Shown here: one piece after another, positions 1-7,246 of the stretch | How the letters are laid out: each line of letters opens with the position of its first letter | Position numbering within the stretch: position 1 is the stretch's first letter | Origin: Micromonospora_I sp040659735 | Lineage (GTDB): Bacteria; Actinomycetota; Actinomycetes; Mycobacteriales; Micromonosporaceae | Length of the DNA stretch: 64,000 bases | Assembly: GCF_040659735.1 (NCBI RefSeq) | Contig: NZ_JBFANZ010000027.1 | Span: 1-64,000 of the forward strand | Direction: 5' to 3' | Translations under genes and position numbers: made by a program | The notes under the pieces: generated by a model | The model's database searches: none | What the model saw: the letters and a program-made list of their open reading frames with translations, nothing else | What the model was told of the DNA's origin: nothing

Positions 1-2367
1 TCGATCAGGCCCGGCAGTTCGTACGGCAGATGGAGGAGTCACTCTCGCGCGTCCCTGCGAACCGGCCGGTCGACGGGCTGGAACGCATCTCGGCGCGTGG
101 TAGCGGTAGACCTCCTCGAGCTCACCCGACTGCCCGTAGCGCGACACCCCGAGGTGCGCGGCTCGCACCTGGTTGATCCCGGCCAGGAACGCCAGCGTGT
201 GCGGGTGCCCGTCGAGCACGGTCACCAGCGGGGTCGCCCGGCGGGCAGGGAACGCGGCATCGAGGATCCAGCTGTCGCCCTCGCCCCGGCCGTGCCGGGC
301 CTGAAGCGCCTCGAACACCAGGCCCGGGCTGGTCACGCAGACCACATCAGCGGGCAGACCCGACGCCCCGAGGCGCTCGGCGGCGGCCAGGGCCTCCGGC
401 ACCACCGCACCCATCGCCGCGATCGTCACGACCGGCGCGTCGACCCGGCGCAGCGGGTATGCGCCAGCGACCACCTGCCGACGGCGCCGTTCACGCGCGG
501 CCGGATCGGTGGGCACCGCGGCCAGTGTCTGGTCCACCGGCCGGGTCGACAGGCGCAGGTACGCCGACGAGCCGTCCGGACGACCGAGCCGGGCGAGCGA
601 AGCGAGCAGCGTCCACTCGACATCGACCGCGAACGCCGGTTCGTAGCTGATGCACCCCGGCTGCTCCAGTCCCACGGACGGCGTGGTGATCGACTGGTGC
701 GCCCCGCCCTCGGATGCCAGCGAAACCCCGGAGGGCGTGCCGACCAGGATGGACTGCCCACCGGCGTACATTCCGAATGACCACGGCTCCAGCGCCCGCT
801 CGACGAACGGGTCGTACATCACCCCGATCGGCAGCAGCGGCTGTCCCCACCGGCTCCACGTCGCTCCCAACTCCCCCAGCAGGCCCACCAGGTTCACCTC
901 GGCGATGCCCAACTCCAGGTGCTGGCCGGTGGGCCGCTCACGCCAGTGCAGGATCGTCTCGGGGTCGTCGGCGAACCAGTCGACGCGTTCAGCCGTCGAC
1001 CACACGCCCACCTTGTTGACCCAGCCGCCGAGATTGGTGCTGGAGCTGACGTCCGGCGACAGCGTGACGACGCGGCGTGCGGCGTCGGGCGCCTCGCGGG
1101 TGAGGTCGAGCAGGGCGCGACCGAGCGCCGCCTGGGTCGTCGCCGTCCCGCTCGGGGTGCGCCCGATGTCGGTGGGCAGCGTGGGCACCGGCGTCGCGGT
1201 CACGGGCTCGCGGCGCAGCCGTACGGCGGCCGCGTCGCACAGCGCCGCGGCGTCGCCGCCCGCCGGGAATTTCGCCCACGGCGCGTCGACGTCGGCGCCG
1301 ACCCGCTCGGCGAGCTCACCGAACTGGGCGGCGTTGAGCAGCGACGAGTGGTTCTGCGGATGTCCCTCGCTCGCCAGGCCGTACCCCTTCACCGTGTAGG
1401 CGAAGATCACCGTGGGCCGGGTGTCGTCGATGGCGGCCAGCGCGTCGCCGAGCACGGCGAGGTCGTGCCCGCCGAGGTTCCGGATGGCGGCAAGGAGAGT
1501 CGCGTCGTCGAGGCCGGCAACCAGGCGCGCGACGTCGGGGTCTCCGGCCGGCAGGCGTTCGCGCAGCTCGGCCGGGGTGCAGCGGAGCAGCCGCTGATAC
1601 TCCGGGTTGGACATCTCGTCGAGACGCACCCGCAGCGCGGCGCCGCCGGGCCGGTCGAACAGCTCGTGCAGCAGCCGTCCGTACTTGACGGTCAGCACCT
1701 GCCAGCCCGCGGCCTCGAACATCCCGGGCAGGCGCGTGCCGCCGATGTTGGGCACGATCCGGTCCAGCGACTGCCGGTTCAGGTCGACGATCCAGACGAC
1801 CTCGCCGAGCTCACCGACCATCGGGTCGAGGATCGCCTCCCAGCACGCGCCCTCGTCGAGCTCGGCGTCGCCGACCAGCGAGTACTGCCGGCCGGTGCCC
1901 GCCCCGCCGACCGTGGCCTCCACGTACCGCCGCGCCAACGCACCCCAGATCGGCGCAGTGGCCCCGATCCCGACCGAGCCGGTGGAGTAGTCGACGGGGT
2001 CCGGGTCCTTGGAACGGCTGGGGTAGCTCTGCAGCCCGCCGAAGGCGCGCAGCGTCGTCAGGTAGCGCTCGTCGAGCTCACCGAGCAGGTAGTTGATCGC
2101 GTGCAGCACCGGCGAGGCGTGCGGCTTGACCGATACCCGGTCCTCGGCGCGCAGATGGCTGAACCACAGCGCGGTCATGATCGTCACCATGGACGCGCTG
2201 GACGCCTGGTGCCCGCCGACCTTCAGCCCGGTGGGATTGGGGCGCACCCGGTTGGCGTAGTCGATGATCGCCGTCGAGAGCCACAGAACCCGCTGCTCGA
2301 CCTCGCGCAGCGCGGCGGGGCCATCGCTGTGGGGATCGAGGATCGGCTCACGCGCGGTGATAGTCAT
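1..2367 (-). CDS. AceE-like homodimeric E1 (thiamine-diphosphate) dehydrogenase, 3' end off window
   Basis: Partial gene of 789 codons starting at the ATG at 2367 and still open at base 1. The protein is of the AceE/transketolase-like family, which decarboxylates 2-oxo acids with ThDP. The ThDP-Mg signature appears as GDAELDEG followed about 30 residues later by DLNRQS. Other family blocks are VGGHQASSAS near the N-terminus, YTVKGYGLASEGH in the middle and RYGQSGELEEVYRYH near the C-terminus. The usual GDG is GDA here. The start overlaps the stop of a possible 47-aa ORF (ATGA), and the gene follows the Rieske oxygenase and reductase on the same strand, so a joint catabolic operon is likely. 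After YRYH the frame reads an arginine- and proline-rich tail unlike the family. The substrate cannot be told from sequence. Confidence 0.85.
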   Translation of the reverse strand, partial: MTITAREPILDPHSDGPAALREVEQRVLWLSTAIIDYANRVRPNPTGLKVGGHQASSASMVTIMTALWFSHLRAEDRVSVKPHASPVLHAINYLLGELDERYLTTLRAFGGLQSYPSRSKDPDPVDYSTGSVGIGATAPIWGALARRYVEATVGGAGTGRQYSLVGDAELDEGACWEAILDPMVGELGEVVWIVDLNRQSLDRIVPNIGGTRLPGMFEAAGWQVLTVKYGRLLHELFDRPGGAALRVRLDEMSNPEYQRLLRCTPAELRERLPAGDPDVARLVAGLDDATLLAAIRNLGGHDLAVLGDALAAIDDTRPTVIFAYTVKGYGLASEGHPQNHSSLLNAAQFGELAERVGADVDAPWAKFPAGGDAAALCDAAAVRLRREPVTATPVPTLPTDIGRTPSGTATTQAALGRALLDLTREAPDAARRVVTLSPDVSSSTNLGGWVNKVGVWSTAERVDWFADDPETILHWRERPTGQHLELGIAEVNLVGLLGELGATWSRWGQPLLPIGVMYDPFVERALEPWSFGMYAGGQSILVGTPSGVSLASEGGAHQSITTPSVGLEQPGCISYEPAFAVDVEWTLLASLARLGRPDGSSAYLRLSTRPVDQTLAAVPTDPAARERRRRQVVAGAYPLRRVDAPVVTIAAMGAVVPEALAAAERLGASGLPADVVCVTSPGLVFEALQARHGRGEGDSWILDAAFPARRATPLVTVLDGHPHTLAFLAGINQVRAAHLGVSRYGQSGELEEVYRYHAPRCVPARRPAGSQGRARVTPPSAVRTAGPDR

Positions 2368-2507
2368 GATCGGTCACTCATTCCATGTCCCGGCCCGATG
2401 GGCAGCTTGCGGCCCCATCTGACCACGCCTCGCACCAGGTCCCCAAACGGCGACCGGTCGGCGAACCGATCCACCAAGCGGCGCAGCGACGCCTCGCCAT
2501 GCCCCAT
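2364..2507 (-). CDS. Possible 47-aa protein translationally coupled to the E1 gene
   Basis: Small ORF in the gap between the reductase and the E1 gene. It starts ATG at 2507 and its TGA overlaps the E1 ATG (ATGA). The frame has strong G/C third positions and a protein-like sequence rich in Arg and Leu, containing FADRSPFGDLVRGVVRWGR. The same frame stays coding-like upstream, so an earlier TTG start is possible. No clear ribosome site precedes the ATG. I do not recognise a family. The overlap and coding bias argue for a real gene; it could otherwise be a remnant. Confidence 0.42.
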   Translation of the reverse strand: MGHGEASLRRLVDRFADRSPFGDLVRGVVRWGRKLPIGPGHGMSDRS

Positions 2508-2560
2508 CCAGTCGAGCGTCAAAAGCTTGCCAGGCCCGCGAAAGCTGCGCTGCTGACGGC

Positions 2561-3682
2561 CTACATGTCGAAATCGAGGACGACCCGTTCAGTGACCGGG
2601 TGCGCCTGACAGGCCAGGACGTACCCCTCCTCGAGCTCGGCCTTGTTGAGGGCGGAGCATCGATCCATCTCCACCTCCCCCTTGACGACCTTCACCCGGC
2701 ACGTCGCGCACACACCATCGGAGCAGGAGTACGGGATTTGCGGCCGCACCGGGAGCGCGGCGGCGAGAATCGTGTCGCCCTGCGAGGAGAGCGCGAAGCT
2801 GAACTCCTCGCCATCGATACGGATGGTCACCTCGCTCTGCACGAGCGGTCGGTCACTCCCGGAAGCTACGTCCTCGGTTGCATCAGCGGTGAAGAACTCC
2901 CGAAGGATCGCCTCCTCGGTGACGCCGTGCTCCAGCAGGGTGGCGGTGATGGCGTTCATGAGCCCGGCAGGACCGCACATGATCCACTGATCGACCGGGC
3001 CGTTCCGCGCATCTGCGGCCAGCAGACTCGTCACGCTGTCAACGTCGAGCCGCCGTGGAGGCTTCCCGTCGGGCTGCACCTCCGCGTCCCAGTAGTGCTG
3101 GACCGACAACCGTCCATCGTGCTGCGCCCGCAGCCGCTCCAACTCGTCCAGGAACATGGTCGAGCTCGGGGTCCGATTCACGTACAGCAGCGTGAACCGG
3201 CTGCGCGGCTCCGCACGGAGGATAGTGGCGATCATGGAGAGGATGGGGGTGATGCCGCTCCCGCCCGCGACGGCCACATAGTGCCGGGCCGCCGTGGCAT
3301 CGAGTTCCGTGGTGAAACGGCCCGTCGGGGTCATCACCCGCAGCGTGTCACCGACACGAAGCTGCTCGGTCGCGTAGCCGGAGAAGACTCCGCCGGGCAC
3401 CCGTCGGATGCCGATACGCAACGTATCGCTGCCGGCCGGCGCACAGATCGAATACGATCGGCGGATCTCCCCGGCACCGTCGTCGTGCACGATGGCCACA
3501 TGCTGCCCGTGCTTGAAGCGGTAAGCCTCACATAGATGACCCGGCACGGCGAAGGTCACCATCACCGCGTCATCGGTAAGAGGAGCGATCTCCTCGACCA
3601 CGAGCGCGTGGAGGGAGGGGCGTCCACGCCGATGCGCCTGGAAAGCCGCTACCTGTTCACGATGATGTTTCAGTAAGGGCAT
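2561..3682 (-). CDS. Ferredoxin reductase of a Rieske oxygenase (FAD, NAD(P)H, plant-type 2Fe-2S)
   Basis: 373 aa, starting at the ATG at 3682 behind GGGAGA. Domain order is a flavodoxin-reductase FAD domain with RRSYSICAP (about residues 75-83), an NAD-binding domain with GGSGITPILSM and CGPAGLM, and a C-terminal 2Fe-2S ferredoxin domain with cysteines in the pattern CSDGVCATC plus a distal Cys in LACQAH. This PaaE/KshB/GbcB-like layout passes electrons from NAD(P)H to an oxygenase. The Rieske oxygenase lies directly upstream on the same strand, so this is almost certainly its reductase. Confidence 0.9.
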   Translation of the reverse strand: MPLLKHHREQVAAFQAHRRGRPSLHALVVEEIAPLTDDAVMVTFAVPGHLCEAYRFKHGQHVAIVHDDGAGEIRRSYSICAPAGSDTLRIGIRRVPGGVFSGYATEQLRVGDTLRVMTPTGRFTTELDATAARHYVAVAGGSGITPILSMIATILRAEPRSRFTLLYVNRTPSSTMFLDELERLRAQHDGRLSVQHYWDAEVQPDGKPPRRLDVDSVTSLLAADARNGPVDQWIMCGPAGLMNAITATLLEHGVTEEAILREFFTADATEDVASGSDRPLVQSEVTIRIDGEEFSFALSSQGDTILAAALPVRPQIPYSCSDGVCATCRVKVVKGEVEMDRCSALNKAELEEGYVLACQAHPVTERVVLDFDM

Positions 3683-3859
3683 GTCGTTCTCCCAGGAAAG
3701 CGACAGAATTCGGGCGCCGCCCGGCTTCCGCGAAAATATGGGTCAAGACCGGCTGCGCACCGGACGTCGCAGGGAAACGCGGTCTGGAGTCGACGGCGAC
3801 GGCCGCGGCCCGGGGACGAGCACCCGGGCCGCGTCGTGCGCGTACGTCCGCGGATGCGC

Positions 3860-5128
3860 CTACACATCCAACCCGGCGAGTCGCTTGGCCATGTACTTCT
3901 GGAACGTCCAGATAGGCCGCTCGAGCGGGGACAGGGCGCCACCGCGCTTGGCCCCGTCCGCCCTGAGCATTCCCTGAATGCCCTTCACCATCGCCGAATC
4001 CTCGACCTGGATCTGATGCAGCCACTGCTTCGTCTCCGCCCGGATCTTCTCCAGGTCCGGGTGGTCGAGCTTGGACTCGTGGACGCAGACCGCGAGGTCG
4101 AACTTGTGGGAGTCAGGGCCGGTCGGCCACCACTTGGCGACCAGCAGGACGTCAGGACCCGGCGAGAACCACATGGTCGGGTAGATGCCGACCAACAGGG
4201 AGTGCGAGCGCTGGTAGGCGGTGAGCCCGTCCAGCGGCGGAAGCACCACGGGCTGGAGATAGTGCCCGTCCTCCTCACCGACCGCGCCCTCGGCGCTGAC
4301 GAACATCCGCTGGTAGTAGAAGTACTCCGAATCGGTGGTTTCGGCGTCGACCAGATTCGCCGGCCACAGGGGCTCGATGGACTCCTTGTGCGCTCCCTGG
4401 TGGTGGTAGGCCTCTCGGCCGTTGTCCATGGCGAGCTTCCAGGTCGTCGGGACTTCGGGCCAGTCGAGCCGGTCGATGAGCTTCCACTCCTCGAGCCGGT
4501 AGGGGGCGAGAATCTCCTCCATCTCCGCGAACCGCGGCGCGAGCGGCTCCGCGTTGGGATCGAGGTTGACGAACACGAAACCGTGCCAGACCTCGGTGAC
4601 GTAGGACGCCAGGTTGTAGGAACCGCACGCACGCTCGCGCTCGAACAGCGTGCTCCCCTGCATCAGGGGGGCACCGGTCAACGTGCCCTCCGTGTTGAAC
4701 GCCCACGAGTGGTACGGGCAGACGAACGACTCCGCATGGCCCTGCTCGCGACCCTGTTGCCGGTCCTCGTACAGAAGGTCCATGAACCGGTGCGGGCAGA
4801 CCCGCGAAAAGGCACGGATCTGCATGTCCTTGCCACGCACGAGGACGATCGGCTCGCCAGCGACCTCGGCCGCGAACCAGTCGCCGGGCTCGGCGATCTC
4901 GTCCGTCCGGCAGAGATAGAGCCAGTCGCGCTTGAAGATACGCTCGACCTCGAGGTCGTAGAGCGCGTGGCTCGTGTAGTACGCGGAGGGCAGGAGCTGT
5001 GCTTCCTCCAACGGACGAGACGCGTGCTCGACGATCAGGTCGAGCAGCTCTTGGACGCTCGCTTGCCGGTTGAGCGAACCGTTATCACTGCCCTTGGTCT
5101 GTACGGGGGGCTCCTGCTGGATAACCAT
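3860..5128 (-). CDS. Rieske aromatic-ring-hydroxylating-type oxygenase, alpha subunit
   Basis: 422 aa. The start at 5128 is chosen because GAGGAGG sits 7 nt upstream; the frame is open further. The Rieske 2Fe-2S ligands are CPH and CPYHSW, about 20 residues apart in the N-terminal third. The mononuclear iron site is seen in DNGREAYHHQGAH, with the N..E..HH...H spacing of the RHO alpha C-terminal domain. There is no beta subunit, so this resembles single-component-alpha enzymes such as glycine-betaine, carnitine or choline monooxygenases and KshA. It forms a set with the reductase downstream (177 bp gap). The substrate is unknown; co-occurrence with an E1 dehydrogenase suggests a degradation pathway. 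Confidence 0.9.
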   Translation of the reverse strand: MVIQQEPPVQTKGSDNGSLNRQASVQELLDLIVEHASRPLEEAQLLPSAYYTSHALYDLEVERIFKRDWLYLCRTDEIAEPGDWFAAEVAGEPIVLVRGKDMQIRAFSRVCPHRFMDLLYEDRQQGREQGHAESFVCPYHSWAFNTEGTLTGAPLMQGSTLFERERACGSYNLASYVTEVWHGFVFVNLDPNAEPLAPRFAEMEEILAPYRLEEWKLIDRLDWPEVPTTWKLAMDNGREAYHHQGAHKESIEPLWPANLVDAETTDSEYFYYQRMFVSAEGAVGEEDGHYLQPVVLPPLDGLTAYQRSHSLLVGIYPTMWFSPGPDVLLVAKWWPTGPDSHKFDLAVCVHESKLDHPDLEKIRAETKQWLHQIQVEDSAMVKGIQGMLRADGAKRGGALSPLERPIWTFQKYMAKRLAGLDV

Positions 5129-5239
5129 CCGTTTTCCTCCTCGGTCCTGGCTAGCAGATATCGCGGTGCCCAGAGGGACCTCGCGCACTGCCGTCACTCT
5201 CACGCCGCCGGGCATCACCCCCCAATGGCCGATTAGCCG

Positions 5240-5360
5240 ATATCGGTACGGCCACCGTGAGCGGCGCGGCGGCGGCGAGCACGACGGACGCCACCGCGGG
5301 CACGCCGAGCCGGCGGCGGCGCAGCGCGTCGGAGACGACGCTGGACGGGGGTACGGGCAT
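5240..5360 (-). pseudogene. N-terminal remnant of an APC-type amino-acid permease
   Basis: Three bases after the LuxR-type gene's stop an ATG (5360) opens a frame with a basic start (DALRRRRLGV) and a hydrophobic stretch with SVVLAAAAPLTVAVPI. This is the typical first helix of APC-family permeases. After about 45 residues the similarity and hydrophobicity stop, and the frame continues into the leader of the Rieske gene. I read it as the 5' stump of a permease cut by a rearrangement. Family assignment rests on one helix and is tentative. Confidence 0.4.
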
Positions 5361-5363
5361 CCG

Positions 5364-5600
5364 CTACGTCGGCCGTGGCGGCTCGCCGGCGGCGGCCCGT
5401 ACCGCGGAGGCGATCATCGCCGCTCGCGACGGCGCGCCGAGCGCGGCCCGGATGCCGGCGATCTCGCGCTGCACGGTGCGGATGCTGGCATCAATGTGGG
5501 CGGAGATCTGCCGGTCGGTGGCGCCGTCGCAGACAAGACGGAGCACCTGGCGCTGCCGGTCGGTCAGCGCCACGCACGGTGCGTCGCAGATAGTGGTCAC
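5364..5600 (-). CDS. LuxR-type single-domain DNA-binding protein
   Basis: 78 aa from a GTG at 5600, with GGGAGG 9 nt upstream. Nearly the whole protein is a LuxR/GerE helix-turn-helix: LTDRQRQVLRLVCDGATDRQIS followed by IDASIRTVQREIAGI. There is no receiver or ligand domain. It lies 17 bp after the GPP34 gene on the same strand, apparently the last intact gene of a five-gene operon. It may act as a dimeric regulator of its own operon; the target is unknown. Confidence 0.8.
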   Translation of the reverse strand: MTTICDAPCVALTDRQRQVLRLVCDGATDRQISAHIDASIRTVQREIAGIRAALGAPSRAAMIASAVRAAAGEPPRPT

Positions 5601-5617
5601 GGTGGCTGGCCTCCCGG

Positions 5618-6241
5618 TCAGGAACGATAGGCGAGAACGCCGGCGGCGATAGCGGACGCGGTGTGCGCGAACAGGTCACGCAGCGGCGGCGTGGCACTGT
5701 CGATGAGCTGACGCAACCGGTCGCGGGCCGCCGCCGGGACCCCGGCCAGGACGTAGCCGTCGAGGCCGGTCGCGGTGACCAGCCCGGCCAGAGCCACGTC
5801 GGGCGGTTCGAGCGGCGCGCCGCGGTCGAGCTTCATCACCAGATCGAGCCAGGACCAGGCCGCGAGGTTCATATCGAGGGGTACGTAGCGGGAGCCGGAA
5901 CGGATGACCCGCCGGTACGGCTCGCGCCGCACCGCCCCCTCCCGGTAGAGCCGCCGGGCGACCTGCTCGGGCGAGTCGTGGGCCAGAAACCCCAGCCAGA
6001 CGGGTACGGCGGTGTGCAGCGGCTCGATGCGCAGCTGGTGCAGCACGATGGTGGAGAGCGCATCGTTCGTTGTCGGCTCGATGAGTTTGATGTGTCCCCG
6101 CTCGATCGTGATGCCGCCGTCGTAAAGCAGCTCGGCGAGGAGCGCGGCAGCGAGACCGTACCGGACGGCGCGGGGATGGAGGCGAGGCCGGCCGGTCGTG
6201 TCGTCGTGGGCGGCGAAGTAGAAGCGGTCAGTGAGCCGCAC
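5618..6241 (-). CDS. GPP34 (GOLPH3/VPS74-like) family protein
   Basis: 207 aa from a GTG at 6241 with AGGAGG 6 nt upstream. The sequence opens with LTDRFYFAAHDD and RLHPRAVRYGLAAALLAELL, the signature of the bacterial GPP34 family. Eukaryotic relatives bind phosphatidylinositol-4-phosphate, and the bacterial proteins are abundant in actinobacteria without a settled role. The start lies inside the 3' end of the preceding small gene (14-nt overlap), so translation is coupled. No signal peptide or membrane span. Confidence 0.85.
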   Translation of the reverse strand: MRLTDRFYFAAHDDTTGRPRLHPRAVRYGLAAALLAELLYDGGITIERGHIKLIEPTTNDALSTIVLHQLRIEPLHTAVPVWLGFLAHDSPEQVARRLYREGAVRREPYRRVIRSGSRYVPLDMNLAAWSWLDLVMKLDRGAPLEPPDVALAGLVTATGLDGYVLAGVPAAARDRLRQLIDSATPPLRDLFAHTASAIAAGVLAYRS

Positions 6242-6515
6242 TCACGGCCTCCTGTGTTTGGCGCAGTTTGGCGGTGCGGACCAGCGCCTCGCGGCAGGGC
6301 CGGTGATCATCGGCGCAGTCCTCGGCGTGGCCCGTGATCCACACCCACTCGTTGCCGTAGTGCTGCGCCAGCGCCGTGCGCGTCTCGCTCACTACCAACG
6401 TGAACGGCTGACCGGGGTCCTGGCCGCGCCCGAACTGCCAGTCGCCAGCCGCGATTTCGAGTCGGGTGCCGGGCCTTGGTGTGGGGATCTCCGGCATGCG
6501 TCCGTAGAGGGTCAT
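6228..6515 (-). CDS. Hypothetical protein, 95 aa, in the GPP34 operon
   Basis: ATG at 6515 overlaps the TGA of the gene upstream (ATGA), and the 3' end overlaps the GPP34 start by 14 nt. The product is soluble, with RPGTRLEIAAGDW, a tryptophan pair NEWVWITGHAEDC and a paired cysteine region (AEDCADDHRPC) that could bind metal. I do not recognise a characterised family. Overlaps on both sides and normal codon bias make it a real operon member. Confidence 0.75.
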   Translation of the reverse strand: MTLYGRMPEIPTPRPGTRLEIAAGDWQFGRGQDPGQPFTLVVSETRTALAQHYGNEWVWITGHAEDCADDHRPCREALVRTAKLRQTQEAVSAAH

Positions 6516-6736
6516 GGGTTCCTGGTCCAGGCGACGAAGCGGGTGAAGAGCTCTTCGGGGGTGGCGGTCGGCAGGTCACGGGCGGCTTCGGCGAGGCGTT
6601 CCGCGCCGTACATGGCCAGCCCGACGGGGTCGTACGTCGCGGTCAACTCGGCCTTGGCGTGCTCGCACGGCCACTGCGGGGCGCCGCATCCGGCGCACGA
6701 CCAAGACGGCCGATCGGGTACGTGCAGCTCGGTCAC
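6512..6736 (-). CDS. Small CxxCG protein of the type often annotated 'flavin reductase'
   Basis: 74 aa from a GTG at 6736 that overlaps the TGA of the upstream gene (GTGA). The reading frame is open much further upstream, but that part is a shadow. WSCAGCGAPQWPC gives a CxxC plus a third Cys; then comes a helical segment (GLAMYGAERLAEAARDL) and the end LFTRFVAWTR. Proteins like this are common in Micromonosporaceae and are usually auto-annotated as flavin reductases without evidence. The real role is unknown. Confidence 0.7.
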   Translation of the reverse strand: MTELHVPDRPSWSCAGCGAPQWPCEHAKAELTATYDPVGLAMYGAERLAEAARDLPTATPEELFTRFVAWTRNP

Positions 6737-6963
6737 CGCCACCACCGGCCCGCACGCGAGGCCTTCCCCTGCTCCCCCGTGACCGGCCGTTGAGCCGGAC
6801 CGCGGTTGCGGGCGGTGTTGGCCTGAGTGGAGGCGGCGGCGCAGGCCGGACAACGCAGCGTCGCGCCGCAGACGTGGCACCACTGCTGCTTCTGCTTGAA
6901 CGTCAACAGCCCGACCAGAAAACCAACGAACAGGCCGGCGATCGTGCCGATCGTGATCCCCAT
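6733..6963 (-). CDS. Small membrane protein with zinc-ribbon-like CxxC pairs
   Basis: 76 aa, ATG at 6963 behind GAGGAG. Residues 1-22 are one transmembrane helix (GITIGTIAGLFVGFLVGLL), followed by a basic stretch and two CxxC pairs (CHVCG and CPAC), then a basic tail. It is the first gene of the run of five same-strand genes that ends with the LuxR-type regulator. Likely membrane-anchored with a cytosolic zinc ribbon. Function not known. Confidence 0.65.
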   Translation of the reverse strand: MGITIGTIAGLFVGFLVGLLTFKQKQQWCHVCGATLRCPACAAASTQANTARNRGPAQRPVTGEQGKASRAGRWWR

Positions 6964-6991
6964 GGCGCTCCTCGGCGGAAAGGTGTCGGGA

Positions 6992-7026
6992 GGGCACGGC
7001 GACCACGGGGGAAAGTCGCCGTGCCC
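6992..7026 (-). terminator. 12-bp perfect inverted repeat between the XRE gene and the small-gene operon
   Basis: GGGCACGGCGAC (6992-7003) and its exact complement (7015-7026) enclose an 11-nt loop. It lies 220 bp past the XRE gene stop and 29 bp before the first small gene, so it may terminate the former or sit in the leader of the latter. No T-run follows. Confidence 0.5.
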
Positions 7027-7246
7027 AGATCAGGAGCGGAGTCGCGGTCGCAAGGGGGCGCCAGGTGCTGGGGCAGCCCTGCCAGCAGCGTTGGATACGC
7101 GATGAAGCGACGCGCTACGAGCGCTGGCACGAAGGTTGTTCGTACGACCACGCCCTCTGATCAGCCTTCCGGGCGGGATGGTCAATGGAAAGGTCGCGCA
7201 TGTCCGCTCGATCGACGGCGGACAACGCGTGAGGGCGGGCGGTGAG

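Noticed and set aside
919..2556. 545-codon plus-strand open frame
   Set aside because: Antisense of the AceE-like E1 gene, which has clear ThDP motifs; no ribosome site and no recognisable protein.
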